A stretch of DNA of 64,000 nucleotides from Cerina litoralis (GTDB lineage: Bacteria; Bacteroidota; Bacteroidia; Flavobacteriales; Flavobacteriaceae). The number at the start of each line of letters is the position of its first letter. Within the stretch, counting starts at the first letter, position 1. The position numbers and the translations under genes are program-made. The notes under the pieces are model-generated. The model was not told where the DNA came from and searched no databases. It was given only the letters and a program-made list of their open reading frames with translations. Below, piece after piece: positions 16,909-25,732 of this stretch. The stretch lies in NCBI GenBank assembly GCA_022008415.1, contig JAIRBC010000004.1:124001-188000 (forward strand), read 5' to 3'.

Positions 16909-17706
16909 ATGCCATACGAAGGGGTTCTTCAAAAAATGCAGACCGAAATAGGGTCGCCAATTCAATACTATTTGATCTTTCCAAACGATTACCTGAATGT
17001 AAATCAAGTTTTGGACAAGGAAATACATATTCGATTTATAAAATACCAATGTCTCAATTGTGGACAAGATCGGCCAATATATAGACAGGGATTTTGTAGG
17101 ACCTGCTTTTTTGAAATTCCAAATGCGGGGGATTGGATCATGCGCCCAGAACTTAGTACTGCCCATCTAGGGAAGGAAGATCGGGACCTGGAATATGAAA
17201 AAAAGGTGCAGTTACAGCCCCATATTGTTTATTTGGCGAATTCCAGTAATATAAAGGTAGGTGTCACCCGTAGGTCTCAGGTCCCTACCCGTTGGATCGA
17301 TCAAGGAGCTCACGAGGCCATAGAAATAGTAGAAGTGCCCAATAGATATTTGGCGGGTATCACCGAGGTTGCATTAAAGGAACATATTGGCGATAAGACT
17401 AACTGGCGCAGGATGTTGACCAATGATGTCGATGACGAGGATCTGGAAGCTTGGCGTAATAAATTGCGACGATACATCCCCAAAGAGGCGGCTTCCTATT
17501 TTATTGAAAACAATACCGAAACCCATATGGAATTTCCCGTACTGCGTTACCCCAACAAGGTAAAAAGCCTTAATCTGGACAAAGTTCCAGACTTTAAAGG
17601 GGTTTTAAAAGGAATAAAAGGTCAATACCTAATTTTTGAGGACAATACCGTTTTTAACGTACGGGGTAGCGAAGGGTATTACGTTTCGCTGGAAATCGGG
17701 GGATAG
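16909..17706 (+). CDS. DUF2797 family zinc-ribbon protein
   Basis: 265 residues. A zinc-ribbon-like cluster is formed by CLNC (Cys48, Cys51) and CRTC (Cys63, Cys66). After it, PHIVYLANSSNIKVGVTRRSQ resembles the first strands of a GIY-YIG-type fold, with the basic residue T-R-R-S downstream, and then RWIDQGA. This combination is characteristic of DUF2797. A nucleic-acid role is plausible from the fold but is inference. It has no operon partners: GH3 is divergent upstream and the AsmA gene converges downstream. The spacer after its stop carries heptamer and hexamer repeats. Confidence 0.8.
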   Translation: MPYEGVLQKMQTEIGSPIQYYLIFPNDYLNVNQVLDKEIHIRFIKYQCLNCGQDRPIYRQGFCRTCFFEIPNAGDWIMRPELSTAHLGKEDRDLEYEKKVQLQPHIVYLANSSNIKVGVTRRSQVPTRWIDQGAHEAIEIVEVPNRYLAGITEVALKEHIGDKTNWRRMLTNDVDDEDLEAWRNKLRRYIPKEAASYFIENNTETHMEFPVLRYPNKVKSLNLDKVPDFKGVLKGIKGQYLIFEDNTVFNVRGSEGYYVSLEIGG

Positions 17707-17713
17707 GATCAGG

Positions 17714-17734
17714 CTCAAGTGTCAAGTTCTAGTC
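17714..17734. repeat. Heptad run after the DUF2797 gene
   Basis: CTCAAGT (17714), GTCAAGT (17721) and TCTAGTC (17728) are three consecutive related 7-mers starting 8 nt after the stop codon. On the other side of the spacer GTCAACC (17825) and ATCAACC (17832) reach the stop codon of the convergent AsmA gene. Confidence 0.5.
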
Positions 17735-17759
17735 CAATCCCGATAATTTTTGGGACAAG

Positions 17760-17789
17760 CTCAAACTCAAACTCAAACTCAAACTCAAA
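17760..17789. repeat. Hexanucleotide tandem repeat (CTCAAA)5
   Basis: Five perfect copies of CTCAAA, preceded by TCCCGATAATTTTTGGGACAAG. A diverged relative of the leader and first unit is at 23376-23413. A perfect short tandem repeat such as this is prone to slippage, but it lies outside coding sequence. Confidence 0.85.
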
Positions 17790-17837
17790 TTTATAAAGAG
17801 TTTATAGGTTAGGGATTTTTATTTGTCAACCATCAAC

Positions 17838-20564
17838 CTAGTTAACCGTGTCCTTTTTCTTTTTACCTCCCAATAGTCCTCCCAGAATTTCCTTTGCCGC
17901 GTTCTCTGCCTGATTGGCCTTTGGCTTAACCGAATCTTTTTTGGTCGCCGAGGTGTCCTGCTTTTCGGTATTCCCGCCTAAAAGTCCTCCAATAACATTT
18001 TCAACATCGTCCGAGGTAGAATTTTCTTCCTTGAGGGAATCCTTTTTAGCGGTATTGCTACCTAGTATACCACCAATCAATTCTTTGGCCTTGTCCGTGC
18101 CTTTGGCCAACAGTTTTTGTTTTTCTACCTCAATAAGTTCGGCGGTAAGTTTTTTAACTCCCGAAGTGAGGTCGGTTGTTACCGTGGGGCTGGAATACTG
18201 TCCGCCAATACTTGCGGTTACCGGTATGGTCATCGTTTTTAACGACTTCTCGTCTATTTTTGCTATCAAATTATTTACTTCCTTGCCCAAATATTTTACG
18301 GGTACGTTCACCTGGGCCTGATAGTTTAATTTTTTGTCGAACGTATGGCTGCCAGAAACGTTTATGGCAATATCCTGATAGTTAACTGTAAAGGGCTTTA
18401 CTTGTACAATACCATCCTTAAAGGCCAATTTGGTCTTAAGGTCGTTGAGTTGCAACTTACCCATGTCTATAAAGTTGAGCTTGTTGTTCAGGGCGGACAA
18501 AAGTGGAGAATCGCCAGCATCAATATTGGTTGTGGTTATTGCGGCAAGTACATCTCCGGATAGCGTATTTAGGTTTGGCGTAAAATCATCGTTTAGGTTT
18601 CCGGATATCTCGATGTCCGAATTGAGCCTTCCTTGAAGATACCCTGCTATCGGCGCCAAAGCCTTCAACAAATCCAAGGAGGTGAAGGTCTCTGCGATGT
18701 TCAATTTGTCCATCCCCAAGGTCATGGCAAATTCAGGGGTTGCTCCCTTGGTAGAAACTTCCCCGCTGAAGCCCAGTTTACCGTCAAAAATCGAAGACGT
18801 CATATTGCTCAACACGGCCTTCTCGTCTATGATCTGTAAATTGCCCGACACGTTTTTCAGGATTAAATTGTCATAAATTACCGTTTTTGCCGAAGCAGCT
18901 ATACTACAGTCCAAAAAGGAAGGGATTTTTATTTTATCGGTGTTTTCTGCTGAAGGGGTGGAAGCGGGTGCTTTTTTGTTGGTTTCTGCGGTTTCGGGCA
19001 CCATAAAATCGTTCAGGGAAAACGTATCGGATTTTAATATGAATCTTCCCTCCACTTTTTCATCATTGAACATAAATCCTAATAAATTGTTCAAAGTCCC
19101 GGTAATATCGAAGTCCGTTTTGCCGGTTTTGCCTTTCAGTTCCTTCAAGTCTACGGTTTTTGGAGTGAACAATACTTTCGTTTGGTTCAATTTTACCACA
19201 TTGGGAATTTCGTCGGACTTGTATTCGAAGCCTTGCAGGTCCAGGGTGCCGCTGGTCTTGGTATTTTTATACTGCTTTTTCTCAACGGAGGCCATATCGA
19301 ACGCAGTAGCAATGTCGGCATTTAAAATTCCTTTCAAATTTAAATCGGAATCAATGGGGTACGCCTTCGATATATTTTCCAAATTTATCCTACCATCAAC
19401 TTGGGCGCTTACCTTGGGGTTGCCCATTAGTTCTGTTATTTTGGAAGACATGTTAAATTTATCCTGATCGATCATAAAGGACAGTTTCCGAATGTCTACC
19501 TCGGTGTCTTCCACGATCCCCGTGGTATTCGAAATCTGGGTATCTATATATATGTCACGTACCGATTTTGGGAGGTCGGGATATTGAAATGAAGCATCGT
19601 TTGAATTTATTGCAATATTGAAAAGGGGAATATGTTCCTCATCCACAATGCCGTTAAGTTTTCCTTCCACCGTAAAATTACCACTGGTTTTTACTTGTTT
19701 GATATCTTTAGTATACACCTCCGGGATTACGGCCAAGAAGTTCTTGAAATCCGAGGAAGGCGTTTTAAAATTGATGTCGACTTCTTGATTGTCCTCGTTC
19801 AATTTAATAAACCCGTCAAAAACCAAGGGTAATTGATTCACCAATAATTCATTCTTTAGAAAAGTATATTTATTTTGGTTTAGATCTACCCCGATTAGGG
19901 CATCCCATTGTATTTGGTTCTTATTGAGGTAATTGGTGCTGTCCATTTCAAAGGAAACCAAGGCGCTGGTATGGGTGTCCAATTCCGAGGTTTCGGCGGA
20001 AAGGTCGCCCTTGCCAGAGTGGTCCATGTCCAAAACTTCCAGATGTATTCCAGAGGCCAGGTCGTCATATTTTATGGTACCCCCGTTTATCTCATAGGAT
20101 TGCAATGAAAAAACAAAGTTGTCGTTGGGCTTTTGTCCCGAATTATTTGTGCTTTGGGATTCTTTGGCGACATCGTAATTGGTCTTCCCATCTTTATCGA
20201 CCTTAATGAATAAACGTGGTTTGTCAACACTCAATCTGTTAATGTTGATAGGTTCATTTGCATCTTTAAACAGTTCCTTGATAGACATGTTCAGGGATAC
20301 TTCCTTGGATGCGAAGAGGGTATCCCCTTCAAATGGTGCCTTGTTGATCAAGGAGATCTCATTCAACGTTAAAGTTGCCTGGGGAAAACTACTGAACAAA
20401 GTAAGGTCGGCATCGGCAAAGTCGAACGTTGCATTGATACTGTGGTCGACCTTGCTTTTAATGATATCCGCAATCTTGCCTTTTAGAAAAAAGGGAGCCG
20501 CGATCAATAGTCCGATAAAAAGTAAAAGGGTTATTCCAATAATCTTAAGAATTTTCTTTTTCAT
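17838..20564 (-). CDS. AsmA-family envelope protein
   Basis: 908 residues from ATG 20564. One N-terminal membrane helix (KILKIIGITLLLFIGLLIAA) anchors a long periplasmic repeat-rich body (FDFADADLTLFSSFPQATL near 47, and many LxLKxL/GxxxLN strands), the architecture of AsmA/TamB-like beta-groove proteins, now linked to lipid transfer between membranes. The C-terminal 90 residues carry three copies of an amphipathic peptide (LIGGILGSNT, VIGGLLGGNT, ILGGLLGGKK) separated by Lys/Asp/Ser-rich spacers. The frame opens earlier at 20645, but those residues look non-native; MKKKILKII is the natural start. It is a monocistronic gene. Confidence 0.85.
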   Translation of the reverse strand: MKKKILKIIGITLLLFIGLLIAAPFFLKGKIADIIKSKVDHSINATFDFADADLTLFSSFPQATLTLNEISLINKAPFEGDTLFASKEVSLNMSIKELFKDANEPININRLSVDKPRLFIKVDKDGKTNYDVAKESQSTNNSGQKPNDNFVFSLQSYEINGGTIKYDDLASGIHLEVLDMDHSGKGDLSAETSELDTHTSALVSFEMDSTNYLNKNQIQWDALIGVDLNQNKYTFLKNELLVNQLPLVFDGFIKLNEDNQEVDINFKTPSSDFKNFLAVIPEVYTKDIKQVKTSGNFTVEGKLNGIVDEEHIPLFNIAINSNDASFQYPDLPKSVRDIYIDTQISNTTGIVEDTEVDIRKLSFMIDQDKFNMSSKITELMGNPKVSAQVDGRINLENISKAYPIDSDLNLKGILNADIATAFDMASVEKKQYKNTKTSGTLDLQGFEYKSDEIPNVVKLNQTKVLFTPKTVDLKELKGKTGKTDFDITGTLNNLLGFMFNDEKVEGRFILKSDTFSLNDFMVPETAETNKKAPASTPSAENTDKIKIPSFLDCSIAASAKTVIYDNLILKNVSGNLQIIDEKAVLSNMTSSIFDGKLGFSGEVSTKGATPEFAMTLGMDKLNIAETFTSLDLLKALAPIAGYLQGRLNSDIEISGNLNDDFTPNLNTLSGDVLAAITTTNIDAGDSPLLSALNNKLNFIDMGKLQLNDLKTKLAFKDGIVQVKPFTVNYQDIAINVSGSHTFDKKLNYQAQVNVPVKYLGKEVNNLIAKIDEKSLKTMTIPVTASIGGQYSSPTVTTDLTSGVKKLTAELIEVEKQKLLAKGTDKAKELIGGILGSNTAKKDSLKEENSTSDDVENVIGGLLGGNTEKQDTSATKKDSVKPKANQAENAAKEILGGLLGGKKKKDTVN

Positions 20565-20762
20565 ATGTTTCTTGTGTAGATTTAGTTCTAACGATTTATT
20601 TGAGATTTTATTTGGGTTGGAAAACGAAGGAAAGTGGCATTCCAATAAATTCAGTAACAGGGAGAGAAGTCGTTAAATTGTTGTGAGGACGTCATCAATG
20701 GGAAGTCTCACATGACCTTTTTTGAATCTTTATTACATTCTCTTTATTCTTTTTTATAGAAA

Positions 20763-21473
20763 TCACACTTCCAGATCTAATTCCTCACCAACGGCGAGAT
20801 TAAAGCGCCTTCTAAGTGTATATACGAAAAAATAGAGAAAAGGGGTGTCCAAAATGGCAATAAAAACTTTAAAGCAGAAACCGCTGACAATCAGTCCAAA
20901 ATACATACTCCAAGGAATGACCCCAAAAACGCACAATAAGCTCACTACGGTGAAGGTGTCGATAAACTGGGAGGAAAAAGTGGAAAAATTGTTGCGGATC
21001 CACAGATATCTGCCATTGGTTACCCTTTTCCAGAAATGATAAATGGCGATGTCCACGTATTGGGCAAAAAGATAAGCGATCATGGAGGCCAAAACAGCAA
21101 TGGGCGAAAGGGCGAACACACTGTGGAACATCCCGTCGCTAACCGGGGATTCCGGTATGGCCGGAACGTTATTGGCCAACAGGACGATTCCCATTGAAAA
21201 AAAGGAGGCAAAAATTCCCGCCGTGACAATTTGGTTTGCCTTTTTGGCCCCGAAGATTTCGGAAACCAGGTCGGTGATCAAAAAAGTGATGGGATAGGGC
21301 AAAACTCCAACGGATATGACGAACAAAGGAACCCCAAAAATTGTGAGATCTCCAAAGGGATGCCAAAAGAAGAACTTCTGAAAAATAAGGTTTGAAACCA
21401 CCAAGGCAGTAATAAAAAGGGCACCGAGATATAAATAGATTTTATAAGCGTGTTTTTTGTCTTTTATGGTCAT
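20763..21473 (-). CDS. Queuosine precursor transporter (YhhQ/VUT family)
   Basis: 236 residues, inner membrane, with about six hydrophobic helices. The family hallmark segments are present: ALVVSNLIFQKFFFW, LPYPITFLITDLVSEIFGAKKA, IAYLFAQYVDIAIYHFWKR and the helix containing NNFSTFSSQFIDTFTVV. YhhQ-type (DUF165) proteins import 7-cyano- or 7-aminomethyl-7-deazaguanine for tRNA queuosine synthesis in gamma-proteobacteria; preQ precursor uptake is the inferred role here. No queuosine biosynthetic gene is adjacent. It lies 53 bp downstream of sppA on the same strand and may share its transcript. Confidence 0.9.
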   Translation of the reverse strand: MTIKDKKHAYKIYLYLGALFITALVVSNLIFQKFFFWHPFGDLTIFGVPLFVISVGVLPYPITFLITDLVSEIFGAKKANQIVTAGIFASFFSMGIVLLANNVPAIPESPVSDGMFHSVFALSPIAVLASMIAYLFAQYVDIAIYHFWKRVTNGRYLWIRNNFSTFSSQFIDTFTVVSLLCVFGVIPWSMYFGLIVSGFCFKVFIAILDTPFLYFFVYTLRRRFNLAVGEELDLEV

Positions 21474-21526
21474 CTAAATTGTCATTCGTGTTTTCGCCCA
21501 TTGCCCTTTCGTCTTTTACACTTTAA

Positions 21527-23287
21527 CTATTTGATATCCAACGCAAAAGGCATTCTGGCCTGTACTCCTTTTTGTTGTATTGCCGATTTTATCTGCTTGA
21601 GAATTGTAAAGGCCTCTTCCCCGATTTCTTCCTGGATCATACTCTCCTTACTCTCTGAGCTACTTCCCTGCATATCTTCCATAAACCTTTCGAAGCCCGA
21701 TTTGTATATGGGAAATTTCTTGATGCTATAGTTCTTCAACGCTACCATGGAGGCCGCTTCCGCGATGGCATCCTCCAAGTCGCCCAATTCGTCTACCAAT
21801 CCCAGGCGCTTGGCGTCGGTTCCGCTCCATACCCGGCCTTGGGCCAGACTGTCCGCTTGGGCAACCGTAATGTTTCTGCCTGCCGATACCCGGCTTAAAA
21901 AAGTATCGTAGGTGTTTTCTACACTCTCGCGGACAACCGATCTAAATTGATCCGTCATGGGTTCAAAAAGGGAGTAATTGGCCGAATTTTTGTTGGTACC
22001 TACCTGGGCGGCATGAACCCCAATGTTTTTAGCCAGGCCGCTCAAATTGGGGATGGTGCCAAAAACCCCGATCGATCCGGTTATCGTGGTAGGTTCGGCA
22101 AAAATTTTATCGGCACCGACGGAAATATAATATCCGCCAGAAGCGGCCACATCGCCCATAGATACCACGACGGGCTTTACCGCTTTGGTCAATTCTATTT
22201 CCCTCCAAATAATATCAGACGTAAGGGCGCTTCCCCCAGGGGAATTCACCCGGAAGACGATGGCTTTGACATCGTCGTCTTCCCTCGCCTTTTTCAACGC
22301 TTCGTTGATGACGCCCTGTCCTATAATATTGGGCCCTCCTTCCCCGTACATTATTTCGCCTTGGGCATAGATCACGGCGATTTTTTCCTTGCCTGATCTA
22401 ATTTTTTTAAGCTTTGCCACAGGAATATAATCTTTTAGCTCTACGGTGTTTAAATCGTCATCGGGGTTGAGGCCTACGGCCTTCTTTAATTTGGCCTCGT
22501 ACTGATCATAGAAGAGGGTGTCGTCGACCAGGCCAGATTCCACTGCCATTTTTGGGGTACGACCACCCAAGGTATCCGCAATAACGTTTAGGTTTCCAGG
22601 ACCAATGTTTCTTTCGTTGGAAATGTCGGAAATCAGTGAGGCCCACAGCGAACCAATCAGTTCCTTTAACTGTGTTCTGTTCGCTTCGCTCATCTCGTTG
22701 GACAAGAAAGGTTCTACCGCACTTTTGTATTTTCCATGACGGATGACTTCCATCTTAACGCCCGTTTTGTCCTGTAGATCCTTGAAGAAGAGCACCTCGG
22801 AGGACAACCCTTTAAAATCGAGCCCCCCAACTGGATTTATAAAGAGGCTATCGGCCACACTAGATAAATAATAGTCCTTTTGCATATAAAAGTCACTGTA
22901 AGAATAAACGAATTTTCCATTTTCCTTAAAATCTTCCAGCGCCATGCGGATCTCCCTAGTCTGTGCCCATCCGGAAAGCAAATAATTACTGTTGATGCTA
23001 ATACCCTTGATGTTGTCATCGTTTTTGGCCACCTGGATGGCGTGTAAAATGGCATCCAAACCTTGGGCTTTCTGGAAAAATCCTGAAAAAGGGTCCGCTG
23101 CATCATCCCCGGTATAATCATTAATGGGCTTTTGCAACTGCAGTTCCAAAATTGAATTGTTCTTAACAGCTACGGTATCTTCCATATTTCCCAAAAGGCT
23201 TATGAAAATAACAAACATAAAAAAACTGATGCCGAGGGCTATAAGGCAGCCAAGAATGGCAGCTAAAAGGTTTCGTAAAAAATTCAT
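21527..23287 (-). CDS. sppA: Signal peptide peptidase SppA, long (67K) type
   Basis: 586 residues from ATG 23287. An N-terminal membrane helix (LAAILGCLIALGISFFMFVIF) anchors two tandem SppA domains facing the periplasm. The catalytic dyad is the Lys of RHGKYKSAVEPF in the first domain and the Ser of MGDVAASGGYYIS in the second. SppA degrades cleaved signal peptides in the inner membrane. An earlier ATG at 23323 is in frame, but a -7 box (TATCTTTG on the minus strand, 23311-23318) lies between the two ATGs, so transcription would begin downstream of the longer start. Length matches E. coli-type SppA. Confidence 0.93.
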   Translation of the reverse strand: MNFLRNLLAAILGCLIALGISFFMFVIFISLLGNMEDTVAVKNNSILELQLQKPINDYTGDDAADPFSGFFQKAQGLDAILHAIQVAKNDDNIKGISINSNYLLSGWAQTREIRMALEDFKENGKFVYSYSDFYMQKDYYLSSVADSLFINPVGGLDFKGLSSEVLFFKDLQDKTGVKMEVIRHGKYKSAVEPFLSNEMSEANRTQLKELIGSLWASLISDISNERNIGPGNLNVIADTLGGRTPKMAVESGLVDDTLFYDQYEAKLKKAVGLNPDDDLNTVELKDYIPVAKLKKIRSGKEKIAVIYAQGEIMYGEGGPNIIGQGVINEALKKAREDDDVKAIVFRVNSPGGSALTSDIIWREIELTKAVKPVVVSMGDVAASGGYYISVGADKIFAEPTTITGSIGVFGTIPNLSGLAKNIGVHAAQVGTNKNSANYSLFEPMTDQFRSVVRESVENTYDTFLSRVSAGRNITVAQADSLAQGRVWSGTDAKRLGLVDELGDLEDAIAEAASMVALKNYSIKKFPIYKSGFERFMEDMQGSSSESKESMIQEEIGEEAFTILKQIKSAIQQKGVQARMPFALDIK

Positions 23288-23310
23288 CCAAATGAAAATT
23301 AATATTTGGG

Positions 23311-23318
23311 CAAAGATA
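23311..23318 (-). promoter_or_regulatory. -7 element of sppA
   Basis: Minus-strand TATCTTTG, an exact TAnnTTTG match, 23 bp before ATG 23287. No TTG at the ideal -33 distance; one lies only 13 bp upstream. Confidence 0.45.
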
Positions 23319-23375
23319 GCCATATAAAATTCAAGTTCATACTTCGGCTACCCTCAGTAACCCAATTCAATCCGG

Positions 23376-23413
23376 TCCCGATATATTTGGGGAACTGTCG
23401 CGACAAGCTCAAA
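23376..23413. repeat. Diverged relative of the TCCCGAT...GACAAGCTCAAA repeat
   Basis: TCCCGATATATTTGGGG, then the palindrome GTCGCGAC, then AAGCTCAAA. It shares both ends with 17748-17766. Intergenic, between divergent sppA and folK. Confidence 0.45.
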
Positions 23414-23497
23414 TGCCAGGAACAAAAAGGTTATTGTCAATCTCAGATCATTTATATCGTTCATATGGATTTCTTTTGTTTATTTTGTTTTCTCAAA

Positions 23498-24643
23498 ATG
23501 AAAACTACGGAAACCGTATACCTTTCCCTTGGCAGCAATCTGGGCGATAAGTTGAACAACTTACAAAATGCTGTGTTTTTAATCCAGAAAAGGGCTGGGA
23601 ATATCACAAGGATTTCACCTGTATACGAGACTCCTGCTTGGGGTTTTGAAGGAGGGGATTTTCTAAATGCCTGTTTGGCATTGGAGGCTAAATTTGCTCC
23701 CGAAAAATTAATGGACATCCTGCTCGACATTGAGACCAAACTTGGTCGAAAACGTACTATCGAAGAGGGTTATCAGCCAAGGACGATAGATATTGACCTA
23801 TTGTTCTACGGAAACGAAATAGTTAGGTCCGAACATTTAACGGTTCCACACCCTTATCTGCAGCAGAGAAAATTTGTTTTAAAACCATTATCCGACATTG
23901 CTCCCCAATTTTATCACCCTGTGTTGGGTAGGGATCTGAGAAATCTGTTGCAGGAATGTGGGGACGACAGCGTGCTTACCAAAACCAAATTCAAGCTTTA
24001 CACCCATAGGAAACAATTGTTTTCCACGCTTCAATTTATGGCCATTGAAGGGAACATAGGGGCCGGTAAAACCACCTTGGCAAGCAAGATAGCGGCAGAC
24101 TTTAATGCTAAATTGATTTTGGAGCGTTTCGCCGACAACCCTTTTTTGCCCAAATTCTATGAGGATCAAAGTCGATATGCCTTTCCCTTGGAAATGTCAT
24201 TTTTGGCCGATAGATATCAACAATTTACGGACGATACTTCCCAGTTCGATTTGTTTAAAAAGTTTATGATAAGCGATTACGACATTTATAAATCGCTCAT
24301 ATTCGCCAAAGTCACCCTTCAGGTCGACGAGTTTGCCCTCTATCGCAAGGTTTTCGACTTTATGTACAAAGAAGTCAAAAAGCCCGATGTTTACGTATTC
24401 CTTTATCAGAATTCCGAGCGTTTGTTGGAAAATATTAAAAAAAGAGGAAGGGATTATGAGCGAAATATATCACCAGATTATTTGGAGAAGATAAACAACG
24501 GATATATGGAATTCATAAAGGGGCGTCCAGTTGGCAACTCTGTAATTATTGAGCTGGAAGGACTTGATTTCGTGGAATCCCGGAATGATTACGAAACGGT
24601 ACTGGCCAAGATCCAGAATTTCATTGTCAACCTGACACTTTAA
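23498..24643 (+). CDS. folK: FolK-deoxynucleoside kinase fusion
   Basis: 381 residues from ATG 23498. Residues 1-160 are hydroxymethyldihydropterin pyrophosphokinase (folate pathway): VYLSLGSNLGDK at the N-terminus, PVYETPAWGFEGGDFLNA, and RTIDIDLLFYG with the Mg-binding Asp pair. Residues about 180-381 are a deoxynucleoside kinase of the dCK/dGK type: P-loop EGNIGAGKT at 184-192, LILERFADNPFL, SFLADRYQQF and the LID KKRGRDYERN. Two enzymes of unrelated pathways (folate, purine/pyrimidine deoxynucleoside salvage) are thus made as one chain, a fusion seen repeatedly in Bacteroidota. A perfect hairpin terminator lies 94 nt after the stop. The frame opens further upstream (23306) without family similarity. 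Confidence 0.93.
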   Translation: MKTTETVYLSLGSNLGDKLNNLQNAVFLIQKRAGNITRISPVYETPAWGFEGGDFLNACLALEAKFAPEKLMDILLDIETKLGRKRTIEEGYQPRTIDIDLLFYGNEIVRSEHLTVPHPYLQQRKFVLKPLSDIAPQFYHPVLGRDLRNLLQECGDDSVLTKTKFKLYTHRKQLFSTLQFMAIEGNIGAGKTTLASKIAADFNAKLILERFADNPFLPKFYEDQSRYAFPLEMSFLADRYQQFTDDTSQFDLFKKFMISDYDIYKSLIFAKVTLQVDEFALYRKVFDFMYKEVKKPDVYVFLYQNSERLLENIKKRGRDYERNISPDYLEKINNGYMEFIKGRPVGNSVIIELEGLDFVESRNDYETVLAKIQNFIVNLTL

Positions 24644-24663
24644 GATAATATTCACAGTTTTTC

Positions 24664-24762
24664 TTGCATATTACAAATCGATTTACTTAATTGCATCCGC
24701 GAATCGGCAAACTAACTAACTCAAACTATATTTCCTGCCCAACTTAGGTTGGGCTTTTTTTT
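24664..24762 (+). ncRNA. Possible short transcript (or decayed tRNA-type promoter) ending at a terminator
   Basis: TTGCATCCGC at 24691-24700 is identical to the -7/start region of the tRNA-Gly promoter (28457-28466), and the following bases stay similar (GAATCGGCAA vs ATCGGACAA). A TTG lies at 24664-24666. A transcript starting near 24700 would end at the terminator 24737-24762, about 60 nt long. The -7 match is degenerate (CTTAATTG), so this is only a candidate. Confidence 0.25.
24737..24762 (+). terminator. Intrinsic terminator downstream of folK-dNK
   Basis: Perfect 7-bp stem GCCCAAC / GTTGGGC with loop TTAG, followed by eight T (24755-24762). It is the strongest terminator in this part of the window. 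Confidence 0.9.
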
Positions 24763-24802
24763 GATTTAGCTCCAAGCGCAAACCCGACCATTAATTATCG
24801 GG

Positions 24803-25360
24803 TTACCTACTTTTTTGATTGTCATTAGGTTTAAGATTCAACTTCGACCATAGGTCCCACACCACGATTCCTGCGCTTACGGCAATATTGAGCGAGTGTT
24901 TGGTACCGTATTGCGGAATCTCCAACACCCCATCACAAGCCGAAACCACTGCTTGGGATACCCCTTTTACCTCGTTGCCGAACACCAATGCAATTTTACC
25001 GGAACGCCGAGGTTTAAATTCGTTGAGCATTGTTGCATTATCCGCTTGTTCCACGGCCAATATCCGGTAATCCAATAATTTTAATCGATCTACAAGTTTT
25101 ACCGTATCTTCACTGTATTCCCAAACAACGCTTTCGGTGGCCCCTAAAGCGGTTTTATGGATGTCTTTATGAGGTGGGGTGGCCGTGATACCGCATAGGT
25201 ATATTTTCTCCAGCAAAAAAGCATCGGCGGTTCTAAAGACGGAGCCGATATTGTTGAGACTGCGGATATTGTCCAAAACTATGACCATAGGAGTCTTATC
25301 GGCCAGCTTAAACCCTTGGACATCCAATCTATCTAGCTCGCTGTTCTTTAATTTTCTCAT
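24803..25360 (-). CDS. SPOUT-class tRNA/rRNA methyltransferase (TrmH/SpoU family)
   Basis: 185 residues. Typical SpoU motifs: VIVLDNIRSLNNIGSVFRTADAF near 27-49 (motif 1 with the Asn-Arg pair that binds ribose), LVFGNEVKGVS (motif 2) and IPQYGTKHSLNIAVSAGI (motif 3), which form the SAM-binding trefoil knot. The family 2'-O-methylates ribose in tRNA or rRNA. The N-terminal RNA-binding extension of RlmB-type enzymes is missing, so a small TrmH/TrmL-like enzyme is the best fit; the target nucleotide is not predictable. It converges with folK-dNK, separated by the terminator. Confidence 0.88.
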   Translation of the reverse strand: MRKLKNSELDRLDVQGFKLADKTPMVIVLDNIRSLNNIGSVFRTADAFLLEKIYLCGITATPPHKDIHKTALGATESVVWEYSEDTVKLVDRLKLLDYRILAVEQADNATMLNEFKPRRSGKIALVFGNEVKGVSQAVVSACDGVLEIPQYGTKHSLNIAVSAGIVVWDLWSKLNLKPNDNQKSR

Positions 25361-25732
25361 ACTTTAGGGTTTCGGGTTGCAAAGGGTCGATAAAAATAAT
25401 TTACTGAACTTAATTTGCGATCAATTGGCTTATTTCGGCACACTGCTACTATCGACTTTTTAATAAAACGTGTCAAAATTAAATGGAGATCCCGCAAAAT
25501 TGCAGGGTTGATTTTGACCTTCCCAATCTTGAAAAATCGAGCCTCTCATTAACTTATCCCAAAATATCAACAAAGGTTTTTAATCCTCTTGGAAAATGGT
25601 ATTTTCGTTGTTATTCTAGGGTTAAACTAAAGACGAAGTACCGCAAGATAGACCATCGGAAGTTGCGATAATTTGTTCTTTTGACCAACACTGGGCAAAA
25701 ATAAGTTAAACGGGTTCGCAAAAAAAATCGCT
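25361..25732. other. Divergent spacer between the SPOUT methyltransferase and mutS, no gene
   Basis: 372 bp, AT-rich. A 62-codon open frame (25483-25671) has no recognisable protein features and is not called. A small imperfect inverted repeat (CCCGCAA / TTGCAGGG, 25491-25507) is present. No exact TAnnTTTG was found on either strand near the two gene starts. Confidence 0.5.

Noticed and set aside
25483-25671. 62-codon frame in the mutS upstream spacer
   Set aside because: No motif, no start signal, low similarity to any domain I know; likely chance.
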